A program made the position numbers and the translations under genes. Below are positions 17,151-26,951 of a DNA stretch of 64,000 bases, in pieces. The notes under the pieces are model-generated. The model ran no database searches and had not been told where the DNA came from. It was given only the letters and a program-made list of their open reading frames with translations. The stretch spans positions 116,547 to 180,546 of the forward strand of contig SCTK01000007.1 of the NCBI GenBank assembly GCA_004298905.1, written 5' to 3'. Positions within the stretch are counted from its first letter, which is position 1. Every line of letters starts with the position of its first letter. This DNA is from Burkholderiaceae bacterium. Lineage in GTDB: Bacteria; Pseudomonadota; Gammaproteobacteria; Burkholderiales; Burkholderiaceae_D.

Positions 17151-17179
17151 ATTAGAGCGCAATTCCCATTTGCTGTCAA
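17151..17179 (-). promoter_or_regulatory. rpmH promoter
   Basis: On the minus strand TTGACA (17179-17174), 17-base spacer, TCTAAT (17156-17151). This near-consensus sigma-70 promoter predicts a leader of about 85 bases before the rpmH ATG at 17060. The rest of the 336-base gap up to the next gene holds no DnaA box that I can see. Confidence 0.75.
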
Positions 17180-17396
17180 GGAGTTAGGGGCGGCGAATTG
17201 TCGAGGCGGCAACGTCATCGTCCGGCGCATCAAGGCAGACGCTGCGGTTGTTCCATAATTTTTAGTATCTCAAGGCGCATCCCTGATTTAACGATCCCGA
17301 TGAAATCGCCCTGAATAACTTACAGAAAGAAGGTCGCACTGCCGAAATAACGCTTTCGGGCTGAAATGTCCTGAAATGACGGAAAAAGGGGATGAC

Positions 17397-18233
17397 ATGC
17401 GATCGATACGAAACGGGTTCGCGGCCCTACTCGCCTGTCTGCTGGCCCTCACGCTACCGGTGCGTGCAGCAGATAAAGAGGTCTATGTGTTCAGCGTCGT
17501 GCCGCAATTCACGGCGGCCCAGGCGTTCAGGGAGTGGCAGCCGCTGCTCAACAAACTGGCGACGGAGACCGGCATGGCCTTCAAGCTGAAGATCTACGAT
17601 TCCATTCCGCAATTCGAAAGCGCCTTCCTGAGCGGCGAGGTCGATTTTGCCTACATGAGTCCCTACCATGCGGTCATGGCCAAGCGTGCGCAGGCCTATG
17701 TGCCGCTGGTGCGCGATGCCAAGCCGTTGCAAGGCATTCTCATGGTACGTTCGGACGGGCCGCGCGAATTGGCTGCGCTCGAAGACCAGCCGCTCGGTTT
17801 CCCGGCGCCCAACGCTTTCGCTACCTTGTACATACGCGCGCAGTTGTGGGAAAGATATGGCCTGAACATACGGCCGGTGTATCTCAAGACGCACTCGAAC
17901 GTCTTCCTCCATGTCATTGCCGGTAATGTGATCGCGGGCGGCAGTGTGCGCGCCGCCTTTGACAGCGAACCCCCAGACGTCCAGAAGCAGTTGCGTATCC
18001 TGTTCGAGACCCCACCCGTGGCGCCGCATACGCTGGCGGCCCATCCTCGCGTGCCGGCCAGGTTGCGCGAGAAACTGACCGTGGCGCTGCTCGGCCTGCT
18101 TGAGACCCCGGAAGGGCGTGACATGCTCAAGACGGTGCGGTTGCCAAATGCCATGCGCGCCGACTACGCACGCGACTATGCGCCGCTCGAGAAGTTGAAG
18201 CTGGAAAAATACCTTGCCGTGGAGCGTGACTGA
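17397..18233 (+). CDS. PhnD-like periplasmic solute-binding protein linked to a sensor kinase
   Basis: 278 residues from the ATG at 17397, preceded by AAAGGGGATGAC; an ATG 21 bases earlier is less well placed. Signal peptide MRSIRNGFAALLACLLALT through PVRA, then the PhnD/PtxB/SsuA-like fold (phosphate/phosphite/phosphonate binding family): FSVVPQFTAAQAFREWQPL, SGEVDFAYMSPYHAVMAKR, then a second lobe with FLHVIAGNVIAGGSVRAAFD. No permease or ATPase gene accompanies it. The stop lies 4 bases before the hybrid kinase ATG, so it probably acts as the ligand-binding partner of that kinase. The ligand is unknown. Confidence 0.82.
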   Translation: MRSIRNGFAALLACLLALTLPVRAADKEVYVFSVVPQFTAAQAFREWQPLLNKLATETGMAFKLKIYDSIPQFESAFLSGEVDFAYMSPYHAVMAKRAQAYVPLVRDAKPLQGILMVRSDGPRELAALEDQPLGFPAPNAFATLYIRAQLWERYGLNIRPVYLKTHSNVFLHVIAGNVIAGGSVRAAFDSEPPDVQKQLRILFETPPVAPHTLAAHPRVPARLREKLTVALLGLLETPEGRDMLKTVRLPNAMRADYARDYAPLEKLKLEKYLAVERD

Positions 18234-18237
18234 CATC

Positions 18238-21012
18238 ATGCCTGCGATACCGTTCCTTCATGGCCGGCCCTTGCGCGTGCAACTGGCGCTGCTGTTCGCC
18301 ACCGCGATGCTGCTGGTTGCGAGCATTTTCCTCGGCTACATGACCTTGAAGGTTTCAGTACTGACGCGTGCCAGCATGGAACGGCAGATGCATGCGGCGG
18401 CGGAAGGGCTGGCCGCCGCCAGCGCCGATGCCATGGTGCGCGAAGATCTGGCCAGCCTCGAAGTACTCACCCTGCGTACGGCAGGCTATCCAGGCATCCG
18501 CCGGCTGGAACTGGCTGACACGACAGGCAAGCGTCTGGCGACTGCGGTGGCCGGCCCGCACGGACCCGTGGCGGCTTATCCGCGCGATACCTTGACGACT
18601 CCCACCGGGACGGCACCGGCGATCACCTACCTCGACGCGCCCTTCGGCATTGAAACACTGGCCGGCGGCGGCGTACTGTGGGTGCCGATCATGCTCGGAG
18701 AAAAACTCGGCTGGATACGCATGGAATATTCGCTCGGAGAAATGCGTGCCACGATTGCACAGATCTGGGCGGACAGTATGGTGACGGCCCTGGCGGGGGT
18801 ATTGATTGGCGTGCTCATTCTGTGGCTGTTCTTGCGCCGCCTGGTGGCCACACTCGAAAGCACAGCCCGCTTTGCGGTTCAGCTCGACAAGATGAGTGGT
18901 GGACGCATGCCGGTGTGGCATGGCACGGCGGAAGTGCGGCAGCTGGGCGAAGCGATCAACCAGGCTTCGGTAAAGCTGTCCTTGCAGAACCGGGAATTGC
19001 TGGCCCAGCAGACCCGGTTGGAGCGCATGACGGACGAGCTGGGGGTGGCGCGCGATCGTGCCGAGGCGGGCAGCGTCGCCAAGAGCGAATTTCTGGCCAA
19101 TATGTCGCACGAAATTCGTACCCCGATCAACGGCGTGCTGGGCATCGCCGAACTGCTGATCGACACGCCGCTGAACCGGGAGCAGCGCGAGTATCTCGAC
19201 ATGCTGCGCGCTTCCGGGGATGCCATGCTGTCGGTGGTCAATGACATTCTCGATTTCTCCAAGATCGAGGCCGGCCGGCTGGATATGGAGTCGATCGAGT
19301 TCAGTCTGGCGCACCTGCTGCGCGATGCCATGAAAGTTCAGGCCTTGCGCGCCCATGACAAGGGGCTCAATCTGTACTTCAGTATCGATGATGCAATTGC
19401 CGACCGGCTGATGGGTGATCCCAGTCGCCTGCGTCAGGTCATCACCAATCTGGTGAGCAACGCCATCAAATTCACCGAGCAGGGCGAAGTCGGCGTCAAT
19501 GTATTGCTGCAGGAGCAGGACGACGGCACGGTGACGATCCATGTCGTGGTCACCGATACCGGCATCGGCATTTCTGCCGACAAGCTGGATCTGGTGTTCG
19601 AATCCTTCTCGCAAGCCGACAGTTCGGTGACGCGCCGCTTTGGCGGCACCGGTCTGGGACTGGCGATCAGCCGGCGCCTGGTCGAGATGATGAATGGGCG
19701 TATCTGGGTCGAAAGCACACCGGGTGCGGGCAGCGTCTTCCACTTCACCGCCCGCTTCGGGCGCGGCAGCGCGCAAGCTGATCCCGTGTGCGCCACCGTC
19801 GATCTAGCCGGATTGAACATTCTGGTGGCAGACAACAATGCCACCAACCGGCGCATTCTCGATGCAGCCCTGCGTGGCTATGGCATGCTGCCGACGCTGG
19901 TGGAAGAAGGCCAGGCTGCGCTGGATGCCTTGCTGGTTGCGCCGACGGCATTTGCTGCGGCGATTCTCGATGCGCAAATGCCGCCGTTGGACGGCTATAG
20001 CGTGGTGGAACGGCTGCGGGCGGCGGCGCCGGATATTCGCATGCCCATCATTATCTTTACCAGCGCGGGCTCGCGCGGTGATGCCGAGCACTGCCGCCGT
20101 CTCGATATCCCCGGCTATCTGACCAAACCGGCGGGCAAGGAAGAGATCCGCGACATGTTGCATGCCGTGCTCGGCAAGCGCAAGACGGATACAACGGTAA
20201 CGCGCCACACGCTGCGGGAGCAGCGCAAGGCCCTGCGGGTTCTGGTCGTCGAGGACAACCTGATCAACCAGCATTTGACATCGGCGCTGCTGCAAAAACG
20301 TGGCTGTGAAGTCGAGATCGCCGAGGATGGATTGGCCGCCGTCAAGATGCTGGAGAAACAACGTTTCGACCTGGTGCTGATGGATGTGCAAATGCCCATC
20401 ATGGATGGTTATGAGGCGACGCGCCGGATCCGCGCCGACGAACACGTGCGGTCACGGCCGCGCTTGCTGATTGTCGGATTGTCCGCGAATGCGATGGTCG
20501 GCGATCGCGAAAAGGCACTGGCCTCCGGCATGGATGACTACCTGACCAAGCCGCTCAACGTCGACCAACTGTATGCCCTGCTGAGTGGCATTGGCGATGA
20601 GTCAGCACTTCCCGGTGAGGTCGCGCCGCAACCGGCTAGCGCCGACGGGGAATTCAGCATCACCGGGCTGCTGCGGCGCTGCTGTGGCGATGCCCATCTT
20701 GCCGAAGAGATGCTGGAGGCGTTTTTCGATGACTGGCCGCAGAGAATGCGCGAGATTTCAGACGCGCTGGCAGGTGCCGACGCGGCAGCGCTGGTGAGTG
20801 CGGCGCACACGGCCAAGGGGGTACTGGCCAATTTCACCGAGGGTGAGGCACTGACGGCGGTGAAGGCGCTGGAGCGCCAGGCCCGCAGCGGACAACTCGC
20901 CGGTTGTGCCGCGCTCGTGGACATCCTGTCGGAGCGGATGGAGCACTTGCTGCCCGTATTGCGGCAGGCAGTTGCCGGACTGGATCGGCCTACAACCACC
21001 GTGCTTTCTTGA
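18238..21012 (+). CDS. Hybrid sensor histidine kinase with two receiver domains and HPt
   Basis: 924 residues from the ATG at 18238. Order: TM1 (about 10-35), periplasmic sensor of about 140 residues, TM2 (about 180-205, [19 protein letters not shown]), linker/coiled coil, HisKA with His291 in [11 protein letters not shown], HATPase_c (N box [10 protein letters not shown] box [12 protein letters not shown]), receiver 1 (Asp578), receiver 2 (Asp716 in [11 protein letters not shown]) and HPt (His857 in AAHTAKG). Receiver 1 has VADNN where most have VDDN, losing one magnesium-binding acid, so it may be impaired. The final response regulator is not adjacent. Its periplasmic part probably contacts the PhnD-like protein encoded just upstream. 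Confidence 0.92.
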   Translation: MPAIPFLHGRPLRVQLALLFATAMLLVASIFLGYMTLKVSVLTRASMERQMHAAAEGLAAASADAMVREDLASLEVLTLRTAGYPGIRRLELADTTGKRLATAVAGPHGPVAAYPRDTLTTPTGTAPAITYLDAPFGIETLAGGGVLWVPIMLGEKLGWIRMEYSLGEMRATIAQIWADSMVTALAGVLIGVLILWLFLRRLVATLESTARFAVQLDKMSGGRMPVWHGTAEVRQLGEAINQASVKLSLQNRELLAQQTRLERMTDELGVARDRAEAGSVAKSEFLANMSHEIRTPINGVLGIAELLIDTPLNREQREYLDMLRASGDAMLSVVNDILDFSKIEAGRLDMESIEFSLAHLLRDAMKVQALRAHDKGLNLYFSIDDAIADRLMGDPSRLRQVITNLVSNAIKFTEQGEVGVNVLLQEQDDGTVTIHVVVTDTGIGISADKLDLVFESFSQADSSVTRRFGGTGLGLAISRRLVEMMNGRIWVESTPGAGSVFHFTARFGRGSAQADPVCATVDLAGLNILVADNNATNRRILDAALRGYGMLPTLVEEGQAALDALLVAPTAFAAAILDAQMPPLDGYSVVERLRAAAPDIRMPIIIFTSAGSRGDAEHCRRLDIPGYLTKPAGKEEIRDMLHAVLGKRKTDTTVTRHTLREQRKALRVLVVEDNLINQHLTSALLQKRGCEVEIAEDGLAAVKMLEKQRFDLVLMDVQMPIMDGYEATRRIRADEHVRSRPRLLIVGLSANAMVGDREKALASGMDDYLTKPLNVDQLYALLSGIGDESALPGEVAPQPASADGEFSITGLLRRCCGDAHLAEEMLEAFFDDWPQRMREISDALAGADAAALVSAAHTAKGVLANFTEGEALTAVKALERQARSGQLAGCAALVDILSERMEHLLPVLRQAVAGLDRPTTTVLS

Positions 21013-21961
21013 AGCGCCACCAGAGAAACACATCGGCGCCCACCATGGCGAGCAATGACAAGGGGTAGCCCCAGTCCCAATCCAGTTCGGGCATGTGATG
21101 AAAGTTCATGCCGTAGATGCCGGCGATCATGGTGGGCACGGCAAACAGGGCGGCATAGGAAGCGAGCCGTTTGGAGACTTCGGTTTCGCTCAGGCTGATC
21201 AGCGCGATGTTGACCTGGATTGCAGTGGTGACCATTTCGCGCCGCGCTTCCACGCCGCGGACGATGCGCGAGAGGTGATCGTAAACGTCGCGGTAATAAT
21301 CTTGCAGCCCGGCGCAGACCGGCGGGACGCGGCCGCCGTAGAGCCGGGAGGTGGCTTCGAGCAGCGGTGCGGCGGCATGCTGGATGACCATCAGGCGGCG
21401 CTTGATGGTGTACAGATCCTCGATGATCAGCCGGGCCGAGGCCGATTTCTGGAAGATGTGTTCTTCGATTCGTTCCAGCTCGTTTTCCAGGGTGTCGAGA
21501 ATCGGGAAATAGCGATCCACCACGTTGTCCATCAGCGCATACATGACAAAACCGGAACCATGCTTGAGCAAGGCCGGTTCCGCCTCGCAGCGTGCGCGCA
21601 CGGCGGCGAAGCCGCGCTTGGCGCCGGTGCGGATCGACAGCACATAGTTCTTGCCGACGAATACATCGACTTCACCTTGCTGCATTTCGCCGTCCGCATC
21701 GGTTTCGATCACATGCATGACCAGAAACAGCGACTCGCCGTATTCCTCGACCTTGGGCCGCTGATTGGCCTTGCTGGCGTCTTCCACGGCCAGCTCGTGC
21801 AGGCCGAATTCCTTTTGCAGCATCGCCAATTCACCCGGGCCGGGATCGCTCAGCGCGACCCAGACAAAGCAATCGGGCATGGCCACGTATTCGCTGATAT
21901 CGTCCACCGTTATATCCGCGAGTTTCTTTCCATCCTGATAGGCGACGCAATTGATGAGCAT
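20990..21961 (-). CDS. corA: CorA family magnesium/cobalt transporter
   Basis: 323 residues from the ATG at 21961 (MLINCVAYQDG). Large cytoplasmic N-terminal domain, then two C-terminal helices with the diagnostic YGMN motif (IAGIYGMNFHHMPEL) at the pore mouth, and a basic C-terminus (WWRFKKARW). It forms a pentameric inner-membrane channel for Mg2+ and sometimes Co2+ or Ni2+. Its 3' end overlaps the 3' end of the histidine kinase by 23 bases on the opposite strand, leaving no room for a terminator between them. Confidence 0.93.
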   Translation of the reverse strand: MLINCVAYQDGKKLADITVDDISEYVAMPDCFVWVALSDPGPGELAMLQKEFGLHELAVEDASKANQRPKVEEYGESLFLVMHVIETDADGEMQQGEVDVFVGKNYVLSIRTGAKRGFAAVRARCEAEPALLKHGSGFVMYALMDNVVDRYFPILDTLENELERIEEHIFQKSASARLIIEDLYTIKRRLMVIQHAAAPLLEATSRLYGGRVPPVCAGLQDYYRDVYDHLSRIVRGVEARREMVTTAIQVNIALISLSETEVSKRLASYAALFAVPTMIAGIYGMNFHHMPELDWDWGYPLSLLAMVGADVFLWWRFKKARWL

Positions 21962-22098
21962 GGGTTCCAGATGAAGAATGAAAATCAGGAAAACGACATG
22001 GTGCCATATCGGCACATGCGTGCAACGACTGCAGCGGAAATTTGCAGATCGGCGTGGCGCGCTTTACACTGCCCGCACCGAAGCCCTCCCTGCGCCAC

Positions 22099-22776
22099 GT
22101 GATCCACTTTTCCAACGTACACAAATCCTATCCCGGCGGCCATCAAGCCCTGGGCGGCGTGTCGTTTGACATTGCTGCCGGGGAGCTGGTGTTTGTGGCC
22201 GGGCATTCGGGCGCGGGCAAGTCCACTCTGCTCAAGCTGATTGCCGCCATCGAACGGCCCACGGCCGGGCTGGTGCAGGTGAAGGAACAGAACGTCGGCG
22301 CCTTGCGGGCATCGATGGTGCCGTATCTGCGGCGCAATCTCGGGCTGATCTTTCAGGAACAGAAGCTGCTGTTCGACCGCACGGTGCTGGAAAATATCCA
22401 GCTGCCGCTGCTGATTACCGGTACCCGTCAGAAGGATGCCGCCAGTCGCGCCCGCGCCGCGCTGGATAAAGTGGGCCTGCTTGATCGCGAACGTCTGAAT
22501 CCGATCACGTTGTCCGGCGGCGAGCAGCAACGGTTGGCGATTGCGCGCGCGATCGTCAATCGCCCCGCCATTTTGCTGGCCGATGAACCGACCGCCAATC
22601 TTGACCGCGAGACTGCGCTCAAGGTGATGGATATCTTCCGCCAGTTCAATCAGGTCGGTGTCACGGTGCTGATTTCCACGCACGATGAATCGCTGCTGCA
22701 CGCGCTCAACCCGCGCGTGCTGCGGCTGGCGCACGGCGCGCTGGTCGAGTCGCAAACGAGCGAGGCGACGGCATGA
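22099..22776 (+). CDS. ftsE: Cell division ATP-binding protein FtsE
   Basis: 225 residues from the GTG at 22099, chosen because family members start MIHF(S/E)NVHKSYPGG directly here; a TTG 19 codons upstream is also in frame. Walker A GHSGAGKST, signature LSGGEQQR, Walker B ILLADEPT and the switch His STHDESLL are intact. FtsE with FtsX controls septal peptidoglycan hydrolases at the divisome. The stop overlaps the ftsX start by four bases. Confidence 0.95.
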   Translation: MIHFSNVHKSYPGGHQALGGVSFDIAAGELVFVAGHSGAGKSTLLKLIAAIERPTAGLVQVKEQNVGALRASMVPYLRRNLGLIFQEQKLLFDRTVLENIQLPLLITGTRQKDAASRARAALDKVGLLDRERLNPITLSGGEQQRLAIARAIVNRPAILLADEPTANLDRETALKVMDIFRQFNQVGVTVLISTHDESLLHALNPRVLRLAHGALVESQTSEATA

Positions 22777-23684
22777 AAGCCTGGCTGATTCAACACCAGT
22801 ACGCCTGTTCCGACATGCTGCGCCGCTTTCGCCGCCAGCCGATGTCTTATGTGCTCAACATTCTCGTGGTGGCGGTGGCGTTGACACTGCCGCTGACCGG
22901 CTACACGCTGTTATACAACCTGCAACCGCTGGCGCGCAGTCTGGCCGCTGACCCAGAGATCAGCGTCTTTATGCAAGTCGATGCCAATGCCGACGACGCG
23001 GCGGCCACGGCCAAAGCTTTGCACGCCCAGCCCGGTGTGGCGGGGGTGCAATACATTCCGCGCAATGAGGCCTTGGCGCGCATGCAACAGCAGACCGGGC
23101 TGGCCGAAGTGCTGGCCGCCTTGCCGGGCAATCCCCTGCCCGATGCGTTTGTCTTGCGGATCAAGGCGGCGGAGGGTGATCTGAATGCGCAGATGGAGCG
23201 CATGGCCGAGCAATTGCGCCAATTACCCAAAGTGGCGCATGTGCAAATCGATTCCGATTGGGTCAAGCGGCTCGATGCCTTGTTGCGCTTTCTGCGGCTG
23301 GCGGTGGTGGTGCTGGCCGTCACGCTGGGCGCGGCGATCATGGCTGTGGTATTCAACACCATCCGTTTGCAGGTGTTGACCCAGCGCGACGAGATCGAAG
23401 TTTCGCGCCTGTTCGGCGCCACCGGCCACTTCATTCGCCGCCCCTTCATTTACATGGGCGCCGCGCAGGGGGTGCTGGGTGCCTTGCTGGCCCTGATTCT
23501 GGTCGGTTTCGCGCTGGGCCCCCTGAATCAATCACTGGGTGAATTCACCCGGCTCTATCTAGCCAGCTTCCAGTTTCGCGCCATTCCCTGGGCACAGATG
23601 CTGGCCTGGCTGGGGGGGGCGGCGCTGTTGGGCTGGCTCGCCTCTATCCTCTCGGTCAATAGGCATTTGGCAAAATTGGACTGA
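22773..23684 (+). CDS. ftsX: Cell division protein FtsX
   Basis: 303 residues, start overlapping the ftsE stop (ATGA). TM1 (SYVLNILVVAVALTLPLTGY), a periplasmic domain of about 130 residues with EISVFMQVDANADD and QPGVAGVQYIPRNEAL, then three further helices near the C-terminus (LRLAVVVLAVTLGAAIM, VLGALLALILVGFALG, AWLGGAALLGWLASIL). The permease-like partner of FtsE relays ATPase state across the inner membrane to activate amidase regulators. Followed by the rpoH regulatory region. Confidence 0.95.
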   Translation: MKAWLIQHQYACSDMLRRFRRQPMSYVLNILVVAVALTLPLTGYTLLYNLQPLARSLAADPEISVFMQVDANADDAAATAKALHAQPGVAGVQYIPRNEALARMQQQTGLAEVLAALPGNPLPDAFVLRIKAAEGDLNAQMERMAEQLRQLPKVAHVQIDSDWVKRLDALLRFLRLAVVVLAVTLGAAIMAVVFNTIRLQVLTQRDEIEVSRLFGATGHFIRRPFIYMGAAQGVLGALLALILVGFALGPLNQSLGEFTRLYLASFQFRAIPWAQMLAWLGGAALLGWLASILSVNRHLAKLD

Positions 23685-23744
23685 CGAATTGCAGTGCTTT
23701 TCCAAGTGAGCTTGCGCTTACATGCCGAACTTCTATCGCTATCA

Positions 23745-23774
23745 TTGTCAAATCCCATTAGCACTCCTTTGTAT
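23745..23774 (+). promoter_or_regulatory. Candidate sigma-70 promoter of rpoH, overlapped by CIRCE
   Basis: TTGTCA (23745-23750), 18-base spacer, TTGTAT (23769-23774). The spacer and -10 element lie within the CIRCE operator, so bound HrcA would block polymerase. The rpoH ATG is about 80 bases downstream of the predicted start. Confidence 0.5.
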
Positions 23775-23784
23775 CGAGTGCTAA
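23758..23784. promoter_or_regulatory. CIRCE operator (HrcA binding site) upstream of rpoH
   Basis: TTAGCACTC (23758-23766), nine-base spacer, GAGTGCTAA (23776-23784): a perfect match to the CIRCE consensus. CIRCE is the operator of the heat-shock repressor HrcA, normally found before groESL and dnaK. Its placement 77 bases before rpoH implies that HrcA represses the heat-shock sigma factor itself, a wiring reported from comparative genomics for some Betaproteobacteria. Confidence 0.93.
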
Positions 23785-23860
23785 AATCCAGCGCAACAAC
23801 GCCGTAAATGTATGCAATGACCGCATTACCCTGTAGCGAGAATCGAGAGAGGGCCAGGCC

Positions 23861-24760
23861 ATGACAGAATCCACGACCGTTTCCAGCCGTACCGCGCTTA
23901 CCTTGGCGATGCCCATGGTGCCGGCGCTCGGCAATCTGGATGCTTACATTACCGCGGTCAACCGCTTTCCGCTGCTGACCGCCGAAGAAGAAATCACGCT
24001 GGCTCAGCGCCTGCGTGAGCAGAACGATATTGATGCCGCGCGCCAACTGGTGCTGTCGCACCTGCGTCTGGTGGTGTCGATTGCGCGTCAATATCTGGGT
24101 TATGGCCTGCCCCACGGCGATCTGATTCAGGAAGGCAATATCGGTTTGATGAAAGCCGTCAAACGCTTCGACCCCGATCGCGGCGTGCGGCTGGTGTCGT
24201 TTGCCATGCACTGGATCAAGGCCGAGATTCACGAATACATTTTGAAGAACTGGCGTCTGGTCAAGGTGGCCACCACCAAGGCGCAGCGCAAACTGTTCTT
24301 CAATCTGCGTTCACACAAGAAGGATTTGCACACGCTGACGCCGGATCAGGTGAACCACATCGCCCGGGAGCTGAACGTCAAGCCGGAAGAAGTGGTCGAG
24401 ATGGAAAAACGCCTGTCCGGTCAGGACATGGCGCTCGAAGGCCAGGTCGAAGACGGCGAAGAAAGTTTTGCGCCGGTGGCCTATCTGGCGGCCCCCAATG
24501 CCGAGCCGACCGAACAACTTGAAGCGTACCGCTACGACCGTCTGCAAAGCACCGGTTTGGAAGCGGCGCTGCAAACGCTCGATGAGCGCAGCCGCCGCAT
24601 CGTGCAGGCACGCTGGCTGGATGCGCAGGATGAAGGCGAGGGCGGTGGCGCTACGCTGCATGATTTGGCCGACGAGTTCGGCGTGTCGGCGGAGCGGATT
24701 CGCCAGATCGAAGCCAAGGCCCTGCAAAAAATGAAAACGGCACTGATCGAATACGCGTGA
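23861..24760 (+). CDS. rpoH: RNA polymerase heat-shock sigma factor RpoH
   Basis: 299 residues. Region 1.2/2 (NLDAYITAVNRFPLLTAEEE, then DLIQEGNIGLMKAVKRFDP), the RpoH box (QRKLFFNLR), and region 4 with helix-turn-helix (ELADEFGVSAERIRQIEAKAL in DNA-binding position). Sigma-32 directs transcription of chaperone and protease genes. GAGAGAGGG precedes the ATG. Just after ftsX and under CIRCE/HrcA control; the ftsEX-rpoH order matches E. coli. A strong terminator follows. Confidence 0.97.
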   Translation: MTESTTVSSRTALTLAMPMVPALGNLDAYITAVNRFPLLTAEEEITLAQRLREQNDIDAARQLVLSHLRLVVSIARQYLGYGLPHGDLIQEGNIGLMKAVKRFDPDRGVRLVSFAMHWIKAEIHEYILKNWRLVKVATTKAQRKLFFNLRSHKKDLHTLTPDQVNHIARELNVKPEEVVEMEKRLSGQDMALEGQVEDGEESFAPVAYLAAPNAEPTEQLEAYRYDRLQSTGLEAALQTLDERSRRIVQARWLDAQDEGEGGGATLHDLADEFGVSAERIRQIEAKALQKMKTALIEYA

Positions 24761-24780
24761 TAGCCGCGCGTGCGTTGATA

Positions 24781-24811
24781 AAAAAAGCCCGCGAGATTCG
24801 CGGGCTTTTTT
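24781..24811. terminator. Bidirectional terminator between rpoH and argB
   Basis: AAAAAAGCCCGCG (24781-24793), loop AGATT, CGCGGGCTTTTTT (24799-24811). The symmetric A-run and T-run serve both rpoH (plus) and argB (minus). Confidence 0.93.
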
Positions 24812-24830
24812 GTTGATGGCGGCAAAAAAA

Positions 24831-25754
<924 letters not shown>

Positions 25755-25842
25755 TTATCAGCCCAAGACGTGGGCGAGCATGGCAAATACACGCGTGGTA
25801 AATTGCACCCCTCGTTTGCCGACTTCATTTTTTATCGCGACC

Positions 25843-26412
25843 ATGTCCGCCGATCTGATCCAGCAACTCGAAGCGCTGCGCCCCAGTCTGCTGCGTTTTG
25901 CGCAATTGCAGTTGCGCAATCCGGTCTGGGCCGAAGACGTCGTGCAAGACACGCTGGTGGCGGTGATCGAACGGCCGCAAAATTTCGCCGGCCGCTCGGC
26001 GCTGAAAACCTGGGTGATCGGCATTCTCAAACACAAGCTCATCGACCTGTTGCGCAGCCGTAGCCGCGAAGTGCAGATCGATGTCGAGCCGGATGAAAAT
26101 CAGGACGATGCTTTCGATGCGCTGTTTGCCGCCGACGGCCATTGGGCCAGTCCGCCGAGTGCCTGGGGCGATCCCGAGGCGACGCTGGCGCGCAGCGATT
26201 TTTTTCGCGTGCTGGAGTTGTGCGTCGAAAAACTGCCCACGCAAACCGGCCGCGTGTTCATGATGCGTGAATGGCTGGAACTGGATACCGAAGAGATTTG
26301 TAAGGAGCTGGGCATCAGCACGACCAACTGTTGGGTCATTCTGTCGCGCGCACGCATGCGCTTGCGCGAATGCCTGGAGTTGAACTGGTTCGGAGAAAAA
26401 GCCGCCTCATGA
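25843..26412 (+). CDS. ECF-type sigma-70 family factor
   Basis: 189 residues from the ATG at 25843; the longer open frame runs back into argB on the opposite strand. Region 2 (LRFAQLQLRNPVWAEDVVQD and LKTWVIGILKHKLID) and region 4 (VFMMREWLELDTEEICKELG, then STTNCWVILSRARMRLRECL) are present, joined by an acidic linker. It overlaps the next gene, a small zinc-finger protein, by four bases, the usual arrangement of an ECF sigma with its anti-sigma. The inducing signal is not evident, though the zinc/cysteine motif of the partner suggests redox or metal sensing. Confidence 0.88.
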   Translation: MSADLIQQLEALRPSLLRFAQLQLRNPVWAEDVVQDTLVAVIERPQNFAGRSALKTWVIGILKHKLIDLLRSRSREVQIDVEPDENQDDAFDALFAADGHWASPPSAWGDPEATLARSDFFRVLELCVEKLPTQTGRVFMMREWLELDTEEICKELGISTTNCWVILSRARMRLRECLELNWFGEKAAS

Positions 26413-26600
26413 GTTTGCTGCCCAATTGCAAGGAAGCCCACCAGATGGTGCTCGCCGCGCAGGATCAAAGCCTGCCGCTATACCGGCGTGTGTTGTTGCG
26501 GCTGCACTTGGGCATCTGCGATTCCTGCACCAATTTTCGTCGGCAAATCGATTTCATCCGCGTCGCCATGCGCCGTGCCGAACCGCGAGAAGACGACTGA
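26409..26600 (+). CDS. Small zinc-binding anti-sigma factor (zf-HC2 type)
   Basis: 63-residue protein starting inside the sigma stop codon (ATGA). It carries HLGICDSC, i.e. H-x3-C-x2-C, the zinc anti-sigma motif, with an upstream Cys and His (NCKEAHQ) that may complete the zinc site. There is no transmembrane segment, so it would be a soluble cytosolic anti-sigma or co-regulator. ZAS proteins release their sigma on oxidation or metal stress; the specific trigger here is not known. Confidence 0.82.
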   Translation: MSLLPNCKEAHQMVLAAQDQSLPLYRRVLLRLHLGICDSCTNFRRQIDFIRVAMRRAEPREDD

Positions 26601-26653
26601 ACACACGGGCCGAGTGGCCACGCCTCGCAATCAAACCGGCCTGCGGCGACTAC

Positions 26654-26838
26654 TTATGCACAAAAATAGTGTGTCCGTCTTTTTCATGCATGCCCGGGAT
26701 TTGATACCGGGTCATGCGCACAAGCTCTTGTTTCAAAAGAGATTTATTTTTGCCCGCTTTTTATGCAGAGAACCTGAAATCCTTTTGCAACAGGGGCTTA
26801 CGGAAATTGCTGGAAGCTTTTGCACAGAGTTGTCCACA
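26654..26838. other. Cluster of DnaA-box-like sites in the gap before priA
   Basis: The 351-base gap between the anti-sigma gene and priA has no gene and is AT-richer than its surroundings. It holds TTATGCACA (26654-26662) and TTTTGCACA (26818-26826), both fitting TTWTNCACA, plus TTGTCCACA (26830-26838, one deviation) and TTATGCAGA (26761-26769, one deviation). TTTGATACC and a GCCCGGGATTTGATACCGGGTC near-palindrome region lie around 26690-26715. It may be a DnaA-titrating or regulatory site, or chance. Confidence 0.35.
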
Positions 26839-26951
26839 GCATTTGTGGGGTGTAAAAAAAATGTAATGACGGCAGCCACTTAGCCGAGTTGCTCATGTTT
26901 CACATTAACTGTTTGGCCGTCTGAGCCATCCCGCCGGATAAAATCTTCCCC

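Noticed and set aside
17061..17396. Replication origin beside rpmH
   Set aside because: The gene order suggests it, but I find no DnaA boxes or AT-rich unwinding element, and dnaA is absent.
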